NCBI RefSeq assembly: GCF_022376445.1 | Contig: NW_025955095.1 | Location: forward strand, 51,355 to 115,354 | DNA: 64,000 bases | Reading direction: 5' to 3' | From: Fomitopsis serialis | Taxonomy: Eukaryota > Basidiomycota > Agaricomycetes > Polyporales > Fomitopsidaceae | In this document: positions 41,851-52,832 of the stretch, one piece after another | Layout of the letters: every line of letters starts with the position of its first letter | How positions within the stretch are numbered: the stretch's first letter is position 1 | Program-made: the position numbers and the translations under genes | Notes under the pieces: generated by a model | Databases searched by the model: none | Seen by the model: only the letters and a program-made list of their open reading frames with translations | Told to the model about the DNA's origin: nothing

Positions 41851-44320
41851 TCTCGTCAGCGCTCTCCACGCCTCGCAGTACGCATAGGAACCCATCCACA
41901 CAGGTGCGCCGAGCTCAAGTCACTTCAAAACACACGCCAGACGGTGTTATGCAGAGGACTATCGACGAACGCGTACGATCTTACAGACGCTCCCCGCCCC
42001 ACATCTGCGGCCGTCTGCGGGGCCTATACTCACTCGCCCACAAGGTCTGGCACGGACATTGGTCGCTTAACATGACACATTCGACACCGACGCCCACGCC
42101 TTCGTCTCCACTCACCCGCAGCGACCGCACACGCAAGCGTCAAGTGTGCTCTCTCACCCACGCCCGCATCGCAGGCCGCTCGTTTTCCTCAACTGTCGAC
42201 GCAGCCCGGCAAGGCAGGGCGGCCAGGGAGATCCCTGGTAAGCAAGCCTCCGAGTCGACATCAGCAATCCCAAGGTCAAAGTCAGCCGAACGGAACCTCA
42301 CCTGCTCACGCCGAAGACGTTGATATTGTGCACGTCGCAGCCGAGCCCGTCTGCAACACGCGGTTCGTGCTCCACCATCTGACGCGATGAACAGCGCGAC
42401 TTACCGAGGCCTCGTCGCCCCCCCCCCCCCAGCCCTTGCTTTCATGCTTCGCCGGCTCGGGGTGCTCGTCAGCGCGCTGGCAGTCGCCACCAGCCGCCGT
42501 CGCCTTTTCGAACACCTCGCACGAATACGAGGATGGCAGCTCTGTCGGTAGATCGGACACGCACGCACGCTGCACGGACGGACACCGATGGGCGAACACC
42601 GTGATGCAGCAAGATGCACCGTTCTTCGGGAGTGCGTGCGCGCTGGTCGGAGAACGTTCGTCCTCGGTGGATCATCCTGTATGGTGGATGTTGTGTGGCT
42701 GCCTCGGACGTCGTGGTACGTAGAACCAGAAGCTCCCGCGTGCACTCACCCAACGAGCAGCGGGACGGTGACGACGGGCGCGCAAATGCCGGCGAGGCTC
42801 CTTCACCTCTCGTGTAGGCAAGACCGACGGTGGGTGTGGTAGGCCTTGTTCGAAAAGTGGTTGTGATGGGGCTGTGCTTCTGGTCAGTCGGTAGAGGCCT
42901 TGTACGAGACGGTGCGTACGTCCTTCCATTCACCGATACTCTGGCAAGGTCGCTCCGTTTAGCCAGCCGGCGAGGGAAGGACACGCATCCAATCCCGCGA
43001 GAACTCCATCTCGCCAACTTCCTCGCGGAATGTCGACCCAAATCAACCGACCAAGGATTTCCCTTACCTGCGAAGCCGTGTTCTGCAGACACTTGGGATG
43101 GCCTCTGCAGGCGCCAACGAGTGCGCCTTGACTGCGACAAGTCATTCAGCGGGGGCATCGTAGGAAAAGGTGCGCACGTCCTTCCATTCGCCATTTATCA
43201 GCCGAGCTACCGATTAGCATTGAAGCTCGATGCAGTGCCTGCGTTGATGTACTTATGTAGGATAGGCTCAAACTTACCGCGTACCACTGGCACGGCCTGT
43301 ACGACAGTGACATGAGCGTCCACCGGCACCGTGCAGAACGCAAGATCACGTGGAGGTCTGGTTCGAATGAACATCAATATCGCTGATCTCCTCGTTTACC
43401 AGGCCATATAGGCATATCTTTGTATAAATCACCAGTAGTTAGCACAAAGGGATCATACATAAATGCCTGTACTTACCTGGCCCTGTTTTCATACATGAGC
43501 TGCCACTCGCTCATGTATGAGCGAGGCGCCGTTATGTATGAACGAGGCGCCGTCGGTCGTTACCTGATACGGCAGCTACGCCGGGGCAGCCCGGTCCCTT
43601 CGTCCCCGGTGGGGTGGTATCACTGGCGCTCGATGCGAGGCTACCCCATATGGACGTACATCGGGGTCAGCACATCTGAGATCAGGTACGATCTCGGGTC
43701 CCCTGCGCCGCCGCCCAGCCCGCTGCGTGGCGTCAGTTTCGGCCAAGCCCGGAAGCCCGCAACCTGCCCGCAACGAGCCGAGCGAGTGGCGAGCGGTTCC
43801 ACCCGTCGTTTGCGACCTCCACCACTGCGCGTCGGTGACCGACGTCGCTAAAGCGCAGCGCGTACCACGATAGCGAGCATGAACGGACAGTTGGTGTGTC
43901 AGCGAAGGACCGGCATCGAGGTGAGTGCCATTGCGTACGAGCGAGCGCGCTGACCGTGGCCATAGGACGCGGCGACGCGCATCACAATACGTGCGTGGAC
44001 CGCGAGCACGCAGGGCTAATGCCCTGCGTGCGAACGCAGCCAACGGGCGGACCACGGGCATGGGCGAGAGCGGGCGCGTAAGCAGGCAGGTAAGTAGGTG
44101 GACGTAGACGGGCAGGCAGGCAGCACTGGGGGCAAAATGCGATGTTCTGGGCAGGAATATGGTGAGGGCATGTGATGATTAGCTAAAGAATCCTGACGAT
44201 ATTTCGCACAAGGATATTGCGGGTATTGCTTAAGTAATCCTAAGATACACGGAGGCGGAACATGGTACGATATAATACAAATGTTTGTTGCCCAGATATG
44301 GGTCACGTAATATGCTCCGC
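41851..44320. other. 2.5 kb without a recognised gene; hairpin at 43490-43519
   Basis: The longer frames (344 aa ending 42323, 241 aa on the minus strand 42469-43194, 161 aa at 43576-44061) have biased low-complexity composition and no known motif. A C10 run lies at 42420-42430. At 43490-43519 CATACATGAGC pairs with GCTCATGTATG around an 8-nt loop, followed by two copies of a GAGGCGCCGT-containing repeat (43521-43553). Confidence 0.4.
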
Positions 44321-45988
44321 TGATGAGCCCTTAGCTCACCTACCCACCGAAAACGCCATTTACGGTCGATACAACGTTACACTAAGTCAGAACGGTCGAC
44401 GCACTGTCCGTCCGTTCGAGGGAACCGCCCGATGTTCGAAGCTCAAGCGTCAATGTTCGGAACCCTTAGTGGCAGAGGCAAGCGGTTTAGAAGTGTCGCT
44501 ACATTGGTAGGACTCCGGGGCAAGTACATGGCTACGTCAAACTAACTAGTGACGGCCTCGGCAACTCTCGTATCTATGTCCTCGACCTCCACACCCATGA
44601 CCACCACCCCTACCCCTACGAACAGACGGACCGGTGTCGGAGCCACGATCAGTGTTGACGCGCTCGAGTAGGCTTTCGAGCAACCCGACGAGGGTGCCGT
44701 GCGTGCGGCGCTGGTCGACTGCGATGTTGTGAATCGCTCGACCCATGGACTCGAGGTTGTCGGGCAGCTGGCGAAAGTCGGACAGGATCAACGACTCGCG
44801 CTGATACTGCGGGTTCGCGAGGGGACGACGCTCGGCCTGGTTGACTTGTTCGAGCAGTACCAAGGTCTCGGACCACGCGATCGTAGGGTAGGGCGAACCT
44901 AGGATGTCTCCCTGGTTGCCATCGCGGTGAAAGACCTCGTCGAGGTAACGCATCAACTCGTCGATCTCGGGGAATGACCTAGGAGCAGGAAGCGTATCGT
45001 TCGCCAGCAGGATGGCCCGGCTGCGGGACTCGAACAAGAATCGCTGTTCGAAGGTTGGTTCGATGGTTCGAACGATAGTCTAAGTTCGGAGGCACGTACG
45101 ATCATCCAACGGACTCCGTGGGCCCAAGCCAGCCACTCTCCGGGACTGTTGGCATCGTATCGCGGCTCGACAAGTCCCTCGGTCTTGAGGACCTCTAGGA
45201 GGCGATAGTAGCGGGCAGCATACGCTTCGGAAGTTGGGTCGAGGTGCGGCATGTTCGCGTAAGTCAGGCGAACTCCTGCAGCTGTCTCATATCTACGAGG
45301 ACTGTCACCGGCTCCGGTTATGACCTTCGCCGTTCGGGGACGGTCGCCCGTTATGCGGAACCTGCGGAAGGCCGAGTTGGATTCTCTCATGTGTTAGTAG
45401 GTCCGGGTCGAGTGTTGTGACATTCTCCGATTGGCTGCTTTCCTTATCACTTTCATTCATCATGTCTTGTATTTCTCTTGGCTCTCTTGGTCTTCGGACC
45501 GTATTTTCCTGTATATACTCTGGGACTTGTTCCCTTCGAATCTTAGAGACCCCCTTACCCTCTCAATCTCACCTCGCACCGGCGAGGTTCGTCAGTCAGC
45601 CAGTACGTTCGAAGTCAGCAAGTTCGCCAGTCAGTCAGTACGTTCGAAGTCAGTCAGTCAGTTCGCCAGTACGTTCGCCAGCTCGTAGTTGCCCCGAGAG
45701 GCTCTACACTTCTTCTCCTGCCGTCGCTCGCCTTCCTTGTCACCGTTCGTTCGACACGTCTGTCGAAACTCCCCCTCCTACCTTCGAGGCTTAGCCCTCG
45801 TCTTCGAACAGTCTTCGACATCTTCGAAGCTCTCCCACGTCGTTCGGAGTCTTGTCCGTCCTCCTCCTTCTTACCTAGACCACTGTACAGTCCCCCGTAC
45901 ATCTCATAGACGCAGAGGCCTCGCATACCACTGCTCGACCTCACGGTTGGGTTTTTGTGTGGCTTTTGTGTTCTTTTCGGTCGCGTCA
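44321..45988 (+). repeat. 5' LTR of the gypsy element (1668 bp)
   Basis: Begins TGATGAGCCC and ends GGTCGCGTCA (TG...CA). A TATA-type box, GTATATACTC, lies at 45511-45520. About 70 bp further on there is a tandem GTCAGTCAG / CGTTCGAAGTCAG array (45590-45685), probably in the transcribed leader. The antisense strand carries a spliced gene (44546-45390). 1.67 kb is long for a fungal LTR, and the extra length is accounted for by that gene. Confidence 0.88.
44546..45390 (-). CDS. antisense spliced gene in the 5' LTR, 262 aa, RGG-like tail
   Basis: Exon 1 is 45390-45100 (97 codons from ATG); the intron is 45099-45044 (56 nt, GTACGT...ACAG); exon 2 is 45043-44546 (165 codons plus TAG). The junction is phase 0 and reads WMI|RFLFESRSRAILLAND without a break. 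The N-terminal half is mixed (ITGDRPRTAKVITGAGDSPR, then a helix LRLLEVLKTEGLVEPRYD-like). The C-terminal half is helical (PEIDELMRYLDEVFHRD; NLESMGRAIHNIAVDQRRTH; LVGLLESLLERV) and ends with a Gly/Arg-rich tail (RRGRGGGHGCGGRGHR) that suggests nucleic-acid binding. The other LTR has the same gene; 16 of 18 coding differences between them are silent. No family recognised. Confidence 0.75.
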
Positions 45989-45991
45989 TCT

Positions 45992-46009
45992 TGGAGCCCA
46001 CCGCGAGGG
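45992..46009 (+). other. primer binding site of the gypsy element
   Basis: TGGAGCCCACCGCGAGGG, three bases after the LTR end, starts with TGG and is complementary to a tRNA 3' end ending CCA. It is in the standard place for minus-strand priming. Confidence 0.65.
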
Positions 46010-46017
46010 GGATATAG

Positions 46018-47670
46018 AGCAAGATTCCGCCGCGTCGGAACTTCGACGTCAACCCTGAAGACTACCGAGACTACGAAAGTCCTCTTCTCGCACTCGCTAT
46101 CGACAGTCGTCTAGGTCCCGGATCCGCCGCCGCCTTTCGCAGGCATAGCAACCCTCTACCAGGACCTTCGACTATCCCCTCTTCGTCCGAACACGTCGAG
46201 CTTGTCCCCGATCACGACGATCAGGAACGCTCCGCTCGAGACCAAGTACCTACTACTCCATCCCATCCCGGACGTGCTCGAAGACTCTCGCTCACAGACG
46301 ACCTAGAGTCTCGAGTCTTTGGCTCTCCTCTACCGTCCCTAACGCCGTCGCCACCTCTCGAAGGAGAGGACCTCAGTTCAGCCACGCCGATCACGACGCG
46401 TAGTGGAGCCACCACCTCACGTCTACCTTTACCCACTCGTCGCAGAGCGTCGTTAGCCCCTCCAGGACCAGAGTCGTCCGAGCCGCGAAGGACTTCGACC
46501 AGCGACAACCAAAACCCTTCGAACGATCCACCAAATCCTTCGAACCCTCCGAACACCGATACGAACATGTCCGAAGCAGCAGCACAAGCTTCGAAGGCGG
46601 CTTCCATGCCTGCCCGCGGTCACTCGACTGCGCCGGTCTTTGATGAGTCAGAGCCCTTCGCGTTCAACCGCTTCTTCCAGGACCTCGAGACCCACTTCAC
46701 GCGATGCGGGATCACCACCAATGCGGACAAAAGTCATGGGCCGTTCGGTACCCGCCGATACGGGTCTCGGACCTGTGGACGATGCAGCCGACGTACAAGG
46801 ATGCTACGAAGACGTACGACGAGTTTAAGACAGCTCTTCGAACACTCTACCCAGGTGCCGAGATCAACACAAGTATTCGACGGACGACCTCGACAAGGTG
46901 GTCCAGGAACGTCAGAGGCTTGGCCTGAGCAACGCGCTCGACCTCGCCGCTTATTATCGTGATTTCTACATGATCTCCGAGTACCTCATCGCTCAGGGTT
47001 CCCTCTCGACGCTCGAACAAGATCGAAGGTTCCAGCAAGGCTTTCCCCCAGCGCTTTGGGGACCGATCGAACAACGCTTGTTCATGAAGAACCCCGACCA
47101 CTCGAGACGCAAGCCATGGACCTTCGCGCAGATCTACATCGCCGCTCAATGGGTCCTAGACGGCCCTACCCCCGCTTCGACGTTTCAGCAAGTCATAGTC
47201 CAATCTTCGAACGTCCCCTCAGGTCCTTCGAACGTCGCACCATCTAATTCGTCCGGCGTTAAGAACGAAGACCTCCTACCAGTCTTGCAGACGCTGATCA
47301 AGACTCTCGAGGCTCAGCAGTTTAGGAGTCGGTCCCCGGACCACCAGGCGGTAGAGACGGCCCTCACTGCTTCTACTGCGGCGTTCGGGCTGTCGCATCA
47401 ACGACTGCGAAATGTTCGAAGACGACGCCAAGAAGGGCTTGTGCCGGAGGAACCCAGACGGCAAGGTCGTGTCGTTCGACGGTCGATTCATGAGCAGGAG
47501 AGAGGGCGAGACCCTCCGCGACGCCATCTATGAGTACGCGCGCCGCACCGGCAAGGTCGGACTTAACGCGAACACTTCGAACGGTTCGGGCGGTGCCACC
47601 CAAGGTTCGACTACCTCCCAGCTACTTACGAAGCGATCGAGACCCCACCGACCGCGACGTACGCCTTAGA
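46018..47670 (+). pseudogene. gypsy gag, frame-broken
   Basis: The frame opens after TAG at 46015 with PPRRNFDVNPEDYRDYESPL and a Pro/Ser-rich region, passes MSEAAAQASKAASMPARGHS (ATG 46567), then the capsid-like part FDESEPFAFNRFFQDLETHF, TYDEFKTALRTLYPGAE, YYRDFYMISEYLIAQG and RRFQQGFP. Next comes a zinc-knuckle region around CFYCG and NDCEMFEDDAKKGLCRRN, followed by DGRFMSRREGETLRDAIYEY. This layout matches Gag of basidiomycete gypsy elements. Single-base losses are apparent at about 46730 (A-run), 46875, 47350 (G-run) and 47388 (G-run). The knuckle appears to read C-x2-C-x4-C-x4-C, with Cys where His is usual. Confidence 0.75.
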
Positions 47671-47692
47671 CATTGGTGAGACCCTCGAACGT

Positions 47693-48961
47693 ATGCGAGA
47701 CCAGTTGTCACATATTACGGAGGTCTACGCCCAAGAGCAGCGGAAGAAGCACGTGTTCGACGGCGTCATGATTGACAAGAGGCCGCAGCGTTCCACGGCC
47801 CGTCCTGCGAACTTGCCCACCGATAAGTCACGAGCTCCGGACTCCCGAGGCTCTTCGAAGGAGCGTACCGTGCGCTTCGCTTCGCCGCCTGTGTCGAGCC
47901 AGCAAGCAGCACCGATCGAGACCCCAACCACGCGTTCGAAGAGTGCAGAGCGTGCAGGTCCGCCACCGAGAGCTCCGACGCCACCTGCAGAGTCTAGGCC
48001 GAGCGTCCAAGCCTCGGCGCCGCCAGCGCAGTCAGTTCCCGACAAGGAGAGTCCGATCCATCCCTTCGCAAATGTTCGAGACGCGACCTATGCACCACCG
48101 ACGACCCGAAACTTCGGAGCAGCGCCTACGAAGTTTAAGAACCGGGACGGCTCGTATACGAATCTTGCACCTGTAGTTCAGGCCCAGCTGGCCGAGTCCG
48201 TCTTCAAGCGCTCCATGAGCACGCCAACGGTCCCGCTGACCATCGAGGAGTTGCTGAGCATCTCGCCCGAGCTTCGCAACCGCTATCGCGAAGCGGTGAC
48301 GCCCCGAAGAGTGACGCATGACTCGAACCCGACCTCGACGAACATGGCTGCGTTCGAAGAACTTCCGACACACGACCCCGCGTTAGTAGACTGCCACGAC
48401 AACGAGCTCGACCCAGACGCCACCATCATCCCAGACTCGTACGAGACATACCTGAGGGTGTTGCCTCGAGGCGCGATACCTAGCGAACTCACCGTCGCGG
48501 CTGAGTCCCATTCGCTTCGAACGATCGACCTCACGATCGATCGTAAGGAGAAGGTAGCCTGCATTCTCGATCCCGGTTCTCAGGTCATCTGCATGTCGGA
48601 AGCACTGTGCTATCATCTCGGTTTATCGTTCGACCCGACCATCGTCCTCAGCATGCAATCCGCGAACGGAGGAGTCGACCGCTCGCTCGGCCTTGTTCGA
48701 AACGTACCATGTCAAGTCGGCCCGATCACCTTGTATCTCCAGATCCACGTCATCAAGCGCGCGTCGTACGACGTACTGCTAGGTCGACCATTCGACGTCA
48801 TCACTGAGAGCCTGGTGAAGAACTTCGCCGATGAGAATCAGACCATCACCCTGTTGTGCCCGAACACGTCCGAACAGATCACGGTACCTACGATGCCTCG
48901 AGGACGTCCGAAGTTCCAAGAGGTTTTTCAGAAGAGGCAGTCGGGACTTTTGAACACGTAG
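47693..48961 (+). CDS. gypsy pol, aspartic protease portion
   Basis: A 422-codon frame. The first half is a Pro/Ser-rich linker. The retropepsin core lies around 48545-48800: TIDLTIDRKEKVACILDPGS, then QVICMSEALCYHLGL, and YDVLLGRPFDVI. The catalytic motif reads D-P-G rather than D-T/S-G, a variant I have seen in fungal gypsy proteases. The end, ITVPTMPRGRP, is followed by a stop, after which another frame continues the polyprotein. Confidence 0.75.
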   Translation: MRDQLSHITEVYAQEQRKKHVFDGVMIDKRPQRSTARPANLPTDKSRAPDSRGSSKERTVRFASPPVSSQQAAPIETPTTRSKSAERAGPPPRAPTPPAESRPSVQASAPPAQSVPDKESPIHPFANVRDATYAPPTTRNFGAAPTKFKNRDGSYTNLAPVVQAQLAESVFKRSMSTPTVPLTIEELLSISPELRNRYREAVTPRRVTHDSNPTSTNMAAFEELPTHDPALVDCHDNELDPDATIIPDSYETYLRVLPRGAIPSELTVAAESHSLRTIDLTIDRKEKVACILDPGSQVICMSEALCYHLGLSFDPTIVLSMQSANGGVDRSLGLVRNVPCQVGPITLYLQIHVIKRASYDVLLGRPFDVITESLVKNFADENQTITLLCPNTSEQITVPTMPRGRPKFQEVFQKRQSGLLNT

Positions 48962-49033
48962 TTCAAGCCGACGATGACGAGCAAGTCGCGCTTGTGATCG
49001 ACTTCGAAAACGATACCCCGTCCATTTCTGCCT

Positions 49034-50175
49034 ATGCCAACATTCATCTCTCGAAGACCCAGTTCTCGCGGCTACGTATCTCTCCGTCCACATACCTATT
49101 CCAGTTTTGTTTTCGATGAAGTCAGGACAGCCACCGAGGCTACGAGATCGACTCAGCATACCCCGTCATACGCTTCGAAACCTTCGAACACGCATGCATC
49201 TTCGACCACTTCTCCGAACACATTCTCTCGTTCGACCGACTTACCTACGTATACCCGCACCGGCCATACCCACGACAGTATCGACTCGTCCGAGGATGCT
49301 CCTGATGTGTCCACATTCGCACAGGCAAAATCGAAGAAGAAGTACAAGCCGGTCGCACTCAAGACGAGACCTGTTCTCGGGTCCGTCCCCGAACAGTTTC
49401 GTATCGTTCGCGACATCAAGGGAGATCCGCTCTCTACGATGCGTGAACTCAACCCCAACCCACCTCCTTTCAAGCCCGAAGGTCGCTACACGGCCGAAAG
49501 GGCAGCTGTCTCGGATAAGCTGCACGACGATGATCTGTTACAACCCGCCGAACGCGATCTACTTCACCACTTCATGGCTACGAACAACGACGCGTTCGCT
49601 TGGTCAGACAACGAACGTGGCAACTTCAAGTCCGAATATTTCCCACCATAGACTTTCCTGTGATCCCGCACACGCCCTGGGTCCAGAAGAACATCCCTAT
49701 CCCTCCTGGTCTGTACAAGGAGGTCTGCTCGATGATTCGTCGCAAGATTGACTCCGGAGTCTACGAACCTTCGAACTCGTCGTACCGTTCGCGATGGTTT
49801 TGTGTTGTTAAGAAGGACGGCAAGTCCTTGCGGATTGTTCACAGTCTCGAGCCTCTCAACGCAGTCACGATCCAACACTCTGGTGTCCCGCCGACTCCCG
49901 AACATCTCGCCGAACAGTTCGGAGGACGAACGTGCGGAGGGATGCTAGACCTCTATGTCGGCTACGACGAACGCTATATCGCCGAAAGTTCGAGAGATCT
50001 CACTACGTTCCAGACACCGTATGGAGCCATGCGACTTACTACGCTTCCTATGGGGTGGACAAATGCAGTACCCATCTTCCACGACGACGTAACCTATATA
50101 CTTCAGCCCGAAACTCCCGAACACACTGTACCCTACATCGACGACGTTCCGCTCAAAGGTCCGGCTAGCGACTAG
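49034..50175 (+). pseudogene. gypsy pol, reverse transcriptase portion
   Basis: The linker frame 49034-49651 (PERDLLHHFMATNNDAFAWS-type motif) shifts at about 49645 into the RT frame, which runs to TAG at 50173-50175. RT motifs in order: PWVQKNIPIPPGLYKEV, SNSSYRSRWFCVVKKDGKSL, RIVHSLEPLNAVTI, GGMLDLYVGYDER, TFQTPYGAMRLTTLPMGWTN, VPYIDDVP. The catalytic YxDD is YIDD, so the active site is preserved. The frame then breaks about 40 residues after YIDD. Confidence 0.8.
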
Positions 50176-51170
50176 GTGGCGAAGTCATCCCGCAGAATCC
50201 TGGTATTCGAAGGTTCGTCTGGGAACATTCCAGAACCTTAATCGGATCGTCACTCGAATGCGCTACGCTGGTGGAACGTTTTCGGGAGTAAGAGTGTGCT
50301 GATAGCTCGAGAATCATGGTCATTGGCCACCGTTGTACGCCTCAAGGGCGCCTGCCTGACGAATCTCGAGTTGCGACCATCCGAAACTGGGGCGCCTGTC
50401 AGACCTTGTCCGATGTTCGAGCGTTTCTCGGCACGATCGGAGTGTGCAGGATATTTATCAAGAACTTCGCGCACCGGGCCGACGCGCTCGTCCGTCTAAC
50501 AAGGAAGGATATGCCCTTCGAATGGGGCCCCGCACAACAGCAGGCTCAGGACGACTTGAAGCAGGCCTTGCTCGAAAGCCCAGCACTTCGTTCGATCAAT
50601 TACGACTCGACGGCACCTGTTATTCTGGCCGTCGACACGTCCTTCATTGCAGTCGGATTCCTCCTATGCCAGTGCGACGAGGAGACGCCAAGCGCAGGTA
50701 CTACAGCCGATTCGGGTCAATCACGCTCAACGACCGTGAACGTCGATTCTCGCAACCAAAGCTTGAAATCTATGGACTGTTCCGCGCTCTTCGAGCGCTT
50801 CGAATGTATGTCATCGGGATTCGAAACCTAATCGTGGAAGTCGACGCTCGCTACATCAAGGGATGCTCGCTAATCCTGACATCGCACCGAGCGCGAGCAT
50901 TAATCGCTGGATTGTCTCAATTCTCACGTTTCACTTCACTCTCGTGCATGTCCCGGGACCTCGCACGGACCGGATGGACTGTCCCGAAGAACGACGCAAC
51001 CAGGCGACGACCCAGTAGACGAAGACGACGCGTTCGAAGACTGGATCGACAACATGTACTCGTTCGTGCACATGATACAGCCTTATCCCACCCTCTCCCA
51101 CCCTTCGAACGTTGCGGTGCTCGTGTTGACCGAGGACGGTCAAGATTTCAGTAAGGGGAGGATGACGACG
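50176..51170 (+). pseudogene. gypsy pol, RT thumb and RNase H, frame-broken
   Basis: Across several frames: RNWGACQTLSDVRAFLGTIG, VCRIFIKNFAHRADAL, LTRKDMPFEWGPAQQ, and then the RNase H-like INYDSTAPVILAVDTSFIAV, GFLLCQC, RRYYSRFGSITLNDRERRFS, QPKLEIYGLFRALRALRMYV. Order and spacing are as expected after a gypsy RT. At least four shifts occur. The end merges into an acidic linker (LTEDGQDFSKG) that contains a polypurine tract. Confidence 0.75.
51152..51162 (+). other. possible central polypurine tract of the gypsy element
   Basis: AAGGGGAGGA in the RNase H-integrase linker. The 30 bp before it (GACCGAGGACGGTCAAGATTTCAGT) are nearly the same as the 30 bp before the 3' polypurine tract at 54803-54812 (GACCGAGGACGGTCTGGATCTCAGT; written here only in part). 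It looks like a copy of the 3' tract and its context within pol. Confidence 0.45.
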
Positions 51171-51419
51171 ACTACGCGATAGTACCACGCTCGGACAAAG
51201 CTCGAAAGCTAGACGCACGTGTCGAGCAAGTCAAGCATTTCCTGATGACTCTTCGAAGCCAGACGGACTTTCGCAACGAGCGTTCGAAGCGTTCTACAAG
51301 TACGCGACGCAGTTCTTCGTCACCGGGGATCGACTCTGGAGACGAAATGGTCAAGGCGCGCATAAGTTGTCCTACCACCCGAGCGAAGGCTTCGAACATT
51401 ACGCGAGAGCCACGATAGG

Positions 51420-52607
51420 ATCGGACACCGCGGAATCCACGCAACGATCGTAGCAGTCTCCGAACGCTTCTGGTGGCCCGATCACAAGTCCGACGTAGGC
51501 TGGTATGTTCGAACGTGCGACCTATGTCAGAAGCGTCAGTTACGACAGATCCTCATCCCACCGACGGTCGCGATGCCAGCCGGACTATTCATGAAGGCGT
51601 TCTGCGACACGATGTTCATGCCTGTTCGGGAGGCTACAAGCTCATAGCGCAAGCGCGCTGTTCTTCGATCACGTACCCGAAGCCCGAATGCTTCGAAGAG
51701 AGACAGCTCAGACCCTTGGCGAATGGCTATATCAAGACATTGTCTGTCGCTGGGGCACGCTTGTTGAACTAGTCTCCGACAACGGCGCACCCTGGGTCAA
51801 GGCGCTCGAGTACCTCTCGAAGAAGTATCACATCAACCATATCAGGATCAGCGGCTACAACTCGCGAGCGAACGGTATCGTCGAACGTTCGCACTTCGAC
51901 ATGAGACAAGCGTTGTTTAAGGCAGCAGACGGAGATCAGTCGCGCTGGTCACAGGTCTTCCATTCAGTACTATGGTCCGAACGCGTAACAACTCGTCGAA
52001 GAATGGGATGTTCGCCATACTTTGCAGCGACAGGCACGCACCCGATACTGCCTCTCGACGTTATCGAAGCAACGTACCTTGTCCCACCACCTGAGACAGC
52101 GCTCGACACTACCGACTTGATTGCACGACGCGCGTAGCACTTCAGAAACGGTCGGAGGACCTTTCGAAGATCTATTCAAAGGTCTATGAAGCGAGACGTG
52201 AGGCTGCCCGACGCTTCGAACGAGAGCACCAGTACACGATCGAAGACTTTGACTTCCAGCGTGGGGACTTAGTCCTCGTGCGAAACACAGCGATAGAGAA
52301 AGCCTTGAACCGGAAGATGCGCCCGCGGTACCAAGGACCTATGGTCGTCGTATCTCGAAACCGAGGAGGTGCCTACATCATTGCTGAACTAGATGGCACG
52401 GTCCTCGACAGACCTATCGCCGCTTTTCGAGTCATTCCCTACCTTGCTCGAAGATCGATCACGATTTCACTCGAACACCTGGATGTACCCTTCGAACGCT
52501 TGCGTGAAATGGAACAGTCAGACACACTGGGCGATGACGAGCCAGACGCGTCCGGCTTACCCGGCGAACTAGACGATGAATCGTCAAGTTCAGAAGACGA
52601 AGAATGA
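51420..52607 (+). pseudogene. gypsy pol, integrase and GPY-like tail
   Basis: Zinc-finger remnant WYVRTCDLCQKRQLRQILIP, then the catalytic core with LVELVSDNGAPWVKALEYL (second Asp), KYHINHIRISGYNSRANGIV, ERSHFDMRQAL (Glu), and HPILPLDVIEATYLVPPPE. The last frame (52278-52607) has RKMRPRYQGPMVVVSRNRGG and AYIIAELDGTVLDRPIAAFR, a GPY/F-type C-terminal module. It ends in an acidic tail (DDESSSSEDEE). Shifts occur at about 51680 and 52137. Confidence 0.8.
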
Positions 52608-52832
52608 GTCTGTCGAGAGACTCGCGCAGTATACCCTTTATGCTTTAAGGACACCGTCGTGCTTTTTCACTTCAATCCTTCGAACACCGTGGCAGCGGTT
52701 AGAAACGAGATATCTATTATACAAGACACGAGAGGGGGACGTTACACCAGCAGATATACAAGACTAACGCTTACGGGACGCCGAACGCAAACACGGAGCT
52801 ACAGACACAACGGACGGTACTACGAATACGAC

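Noticed and set aside
41289..42323. 344-codon plus-strand frame
   Set aside because: Starts in the duplicated F-box flank, is not kept in the homologous flank at 12.3-13.3 kb, and has basic low-complexity composition without motifs.
42469..43194. 241-codon minus-strand frame in the gap before the gypsy element
   Set aside because: Arg/Pro/Ser-rich, no motif, no splice context; kept only as unassigned sequence.
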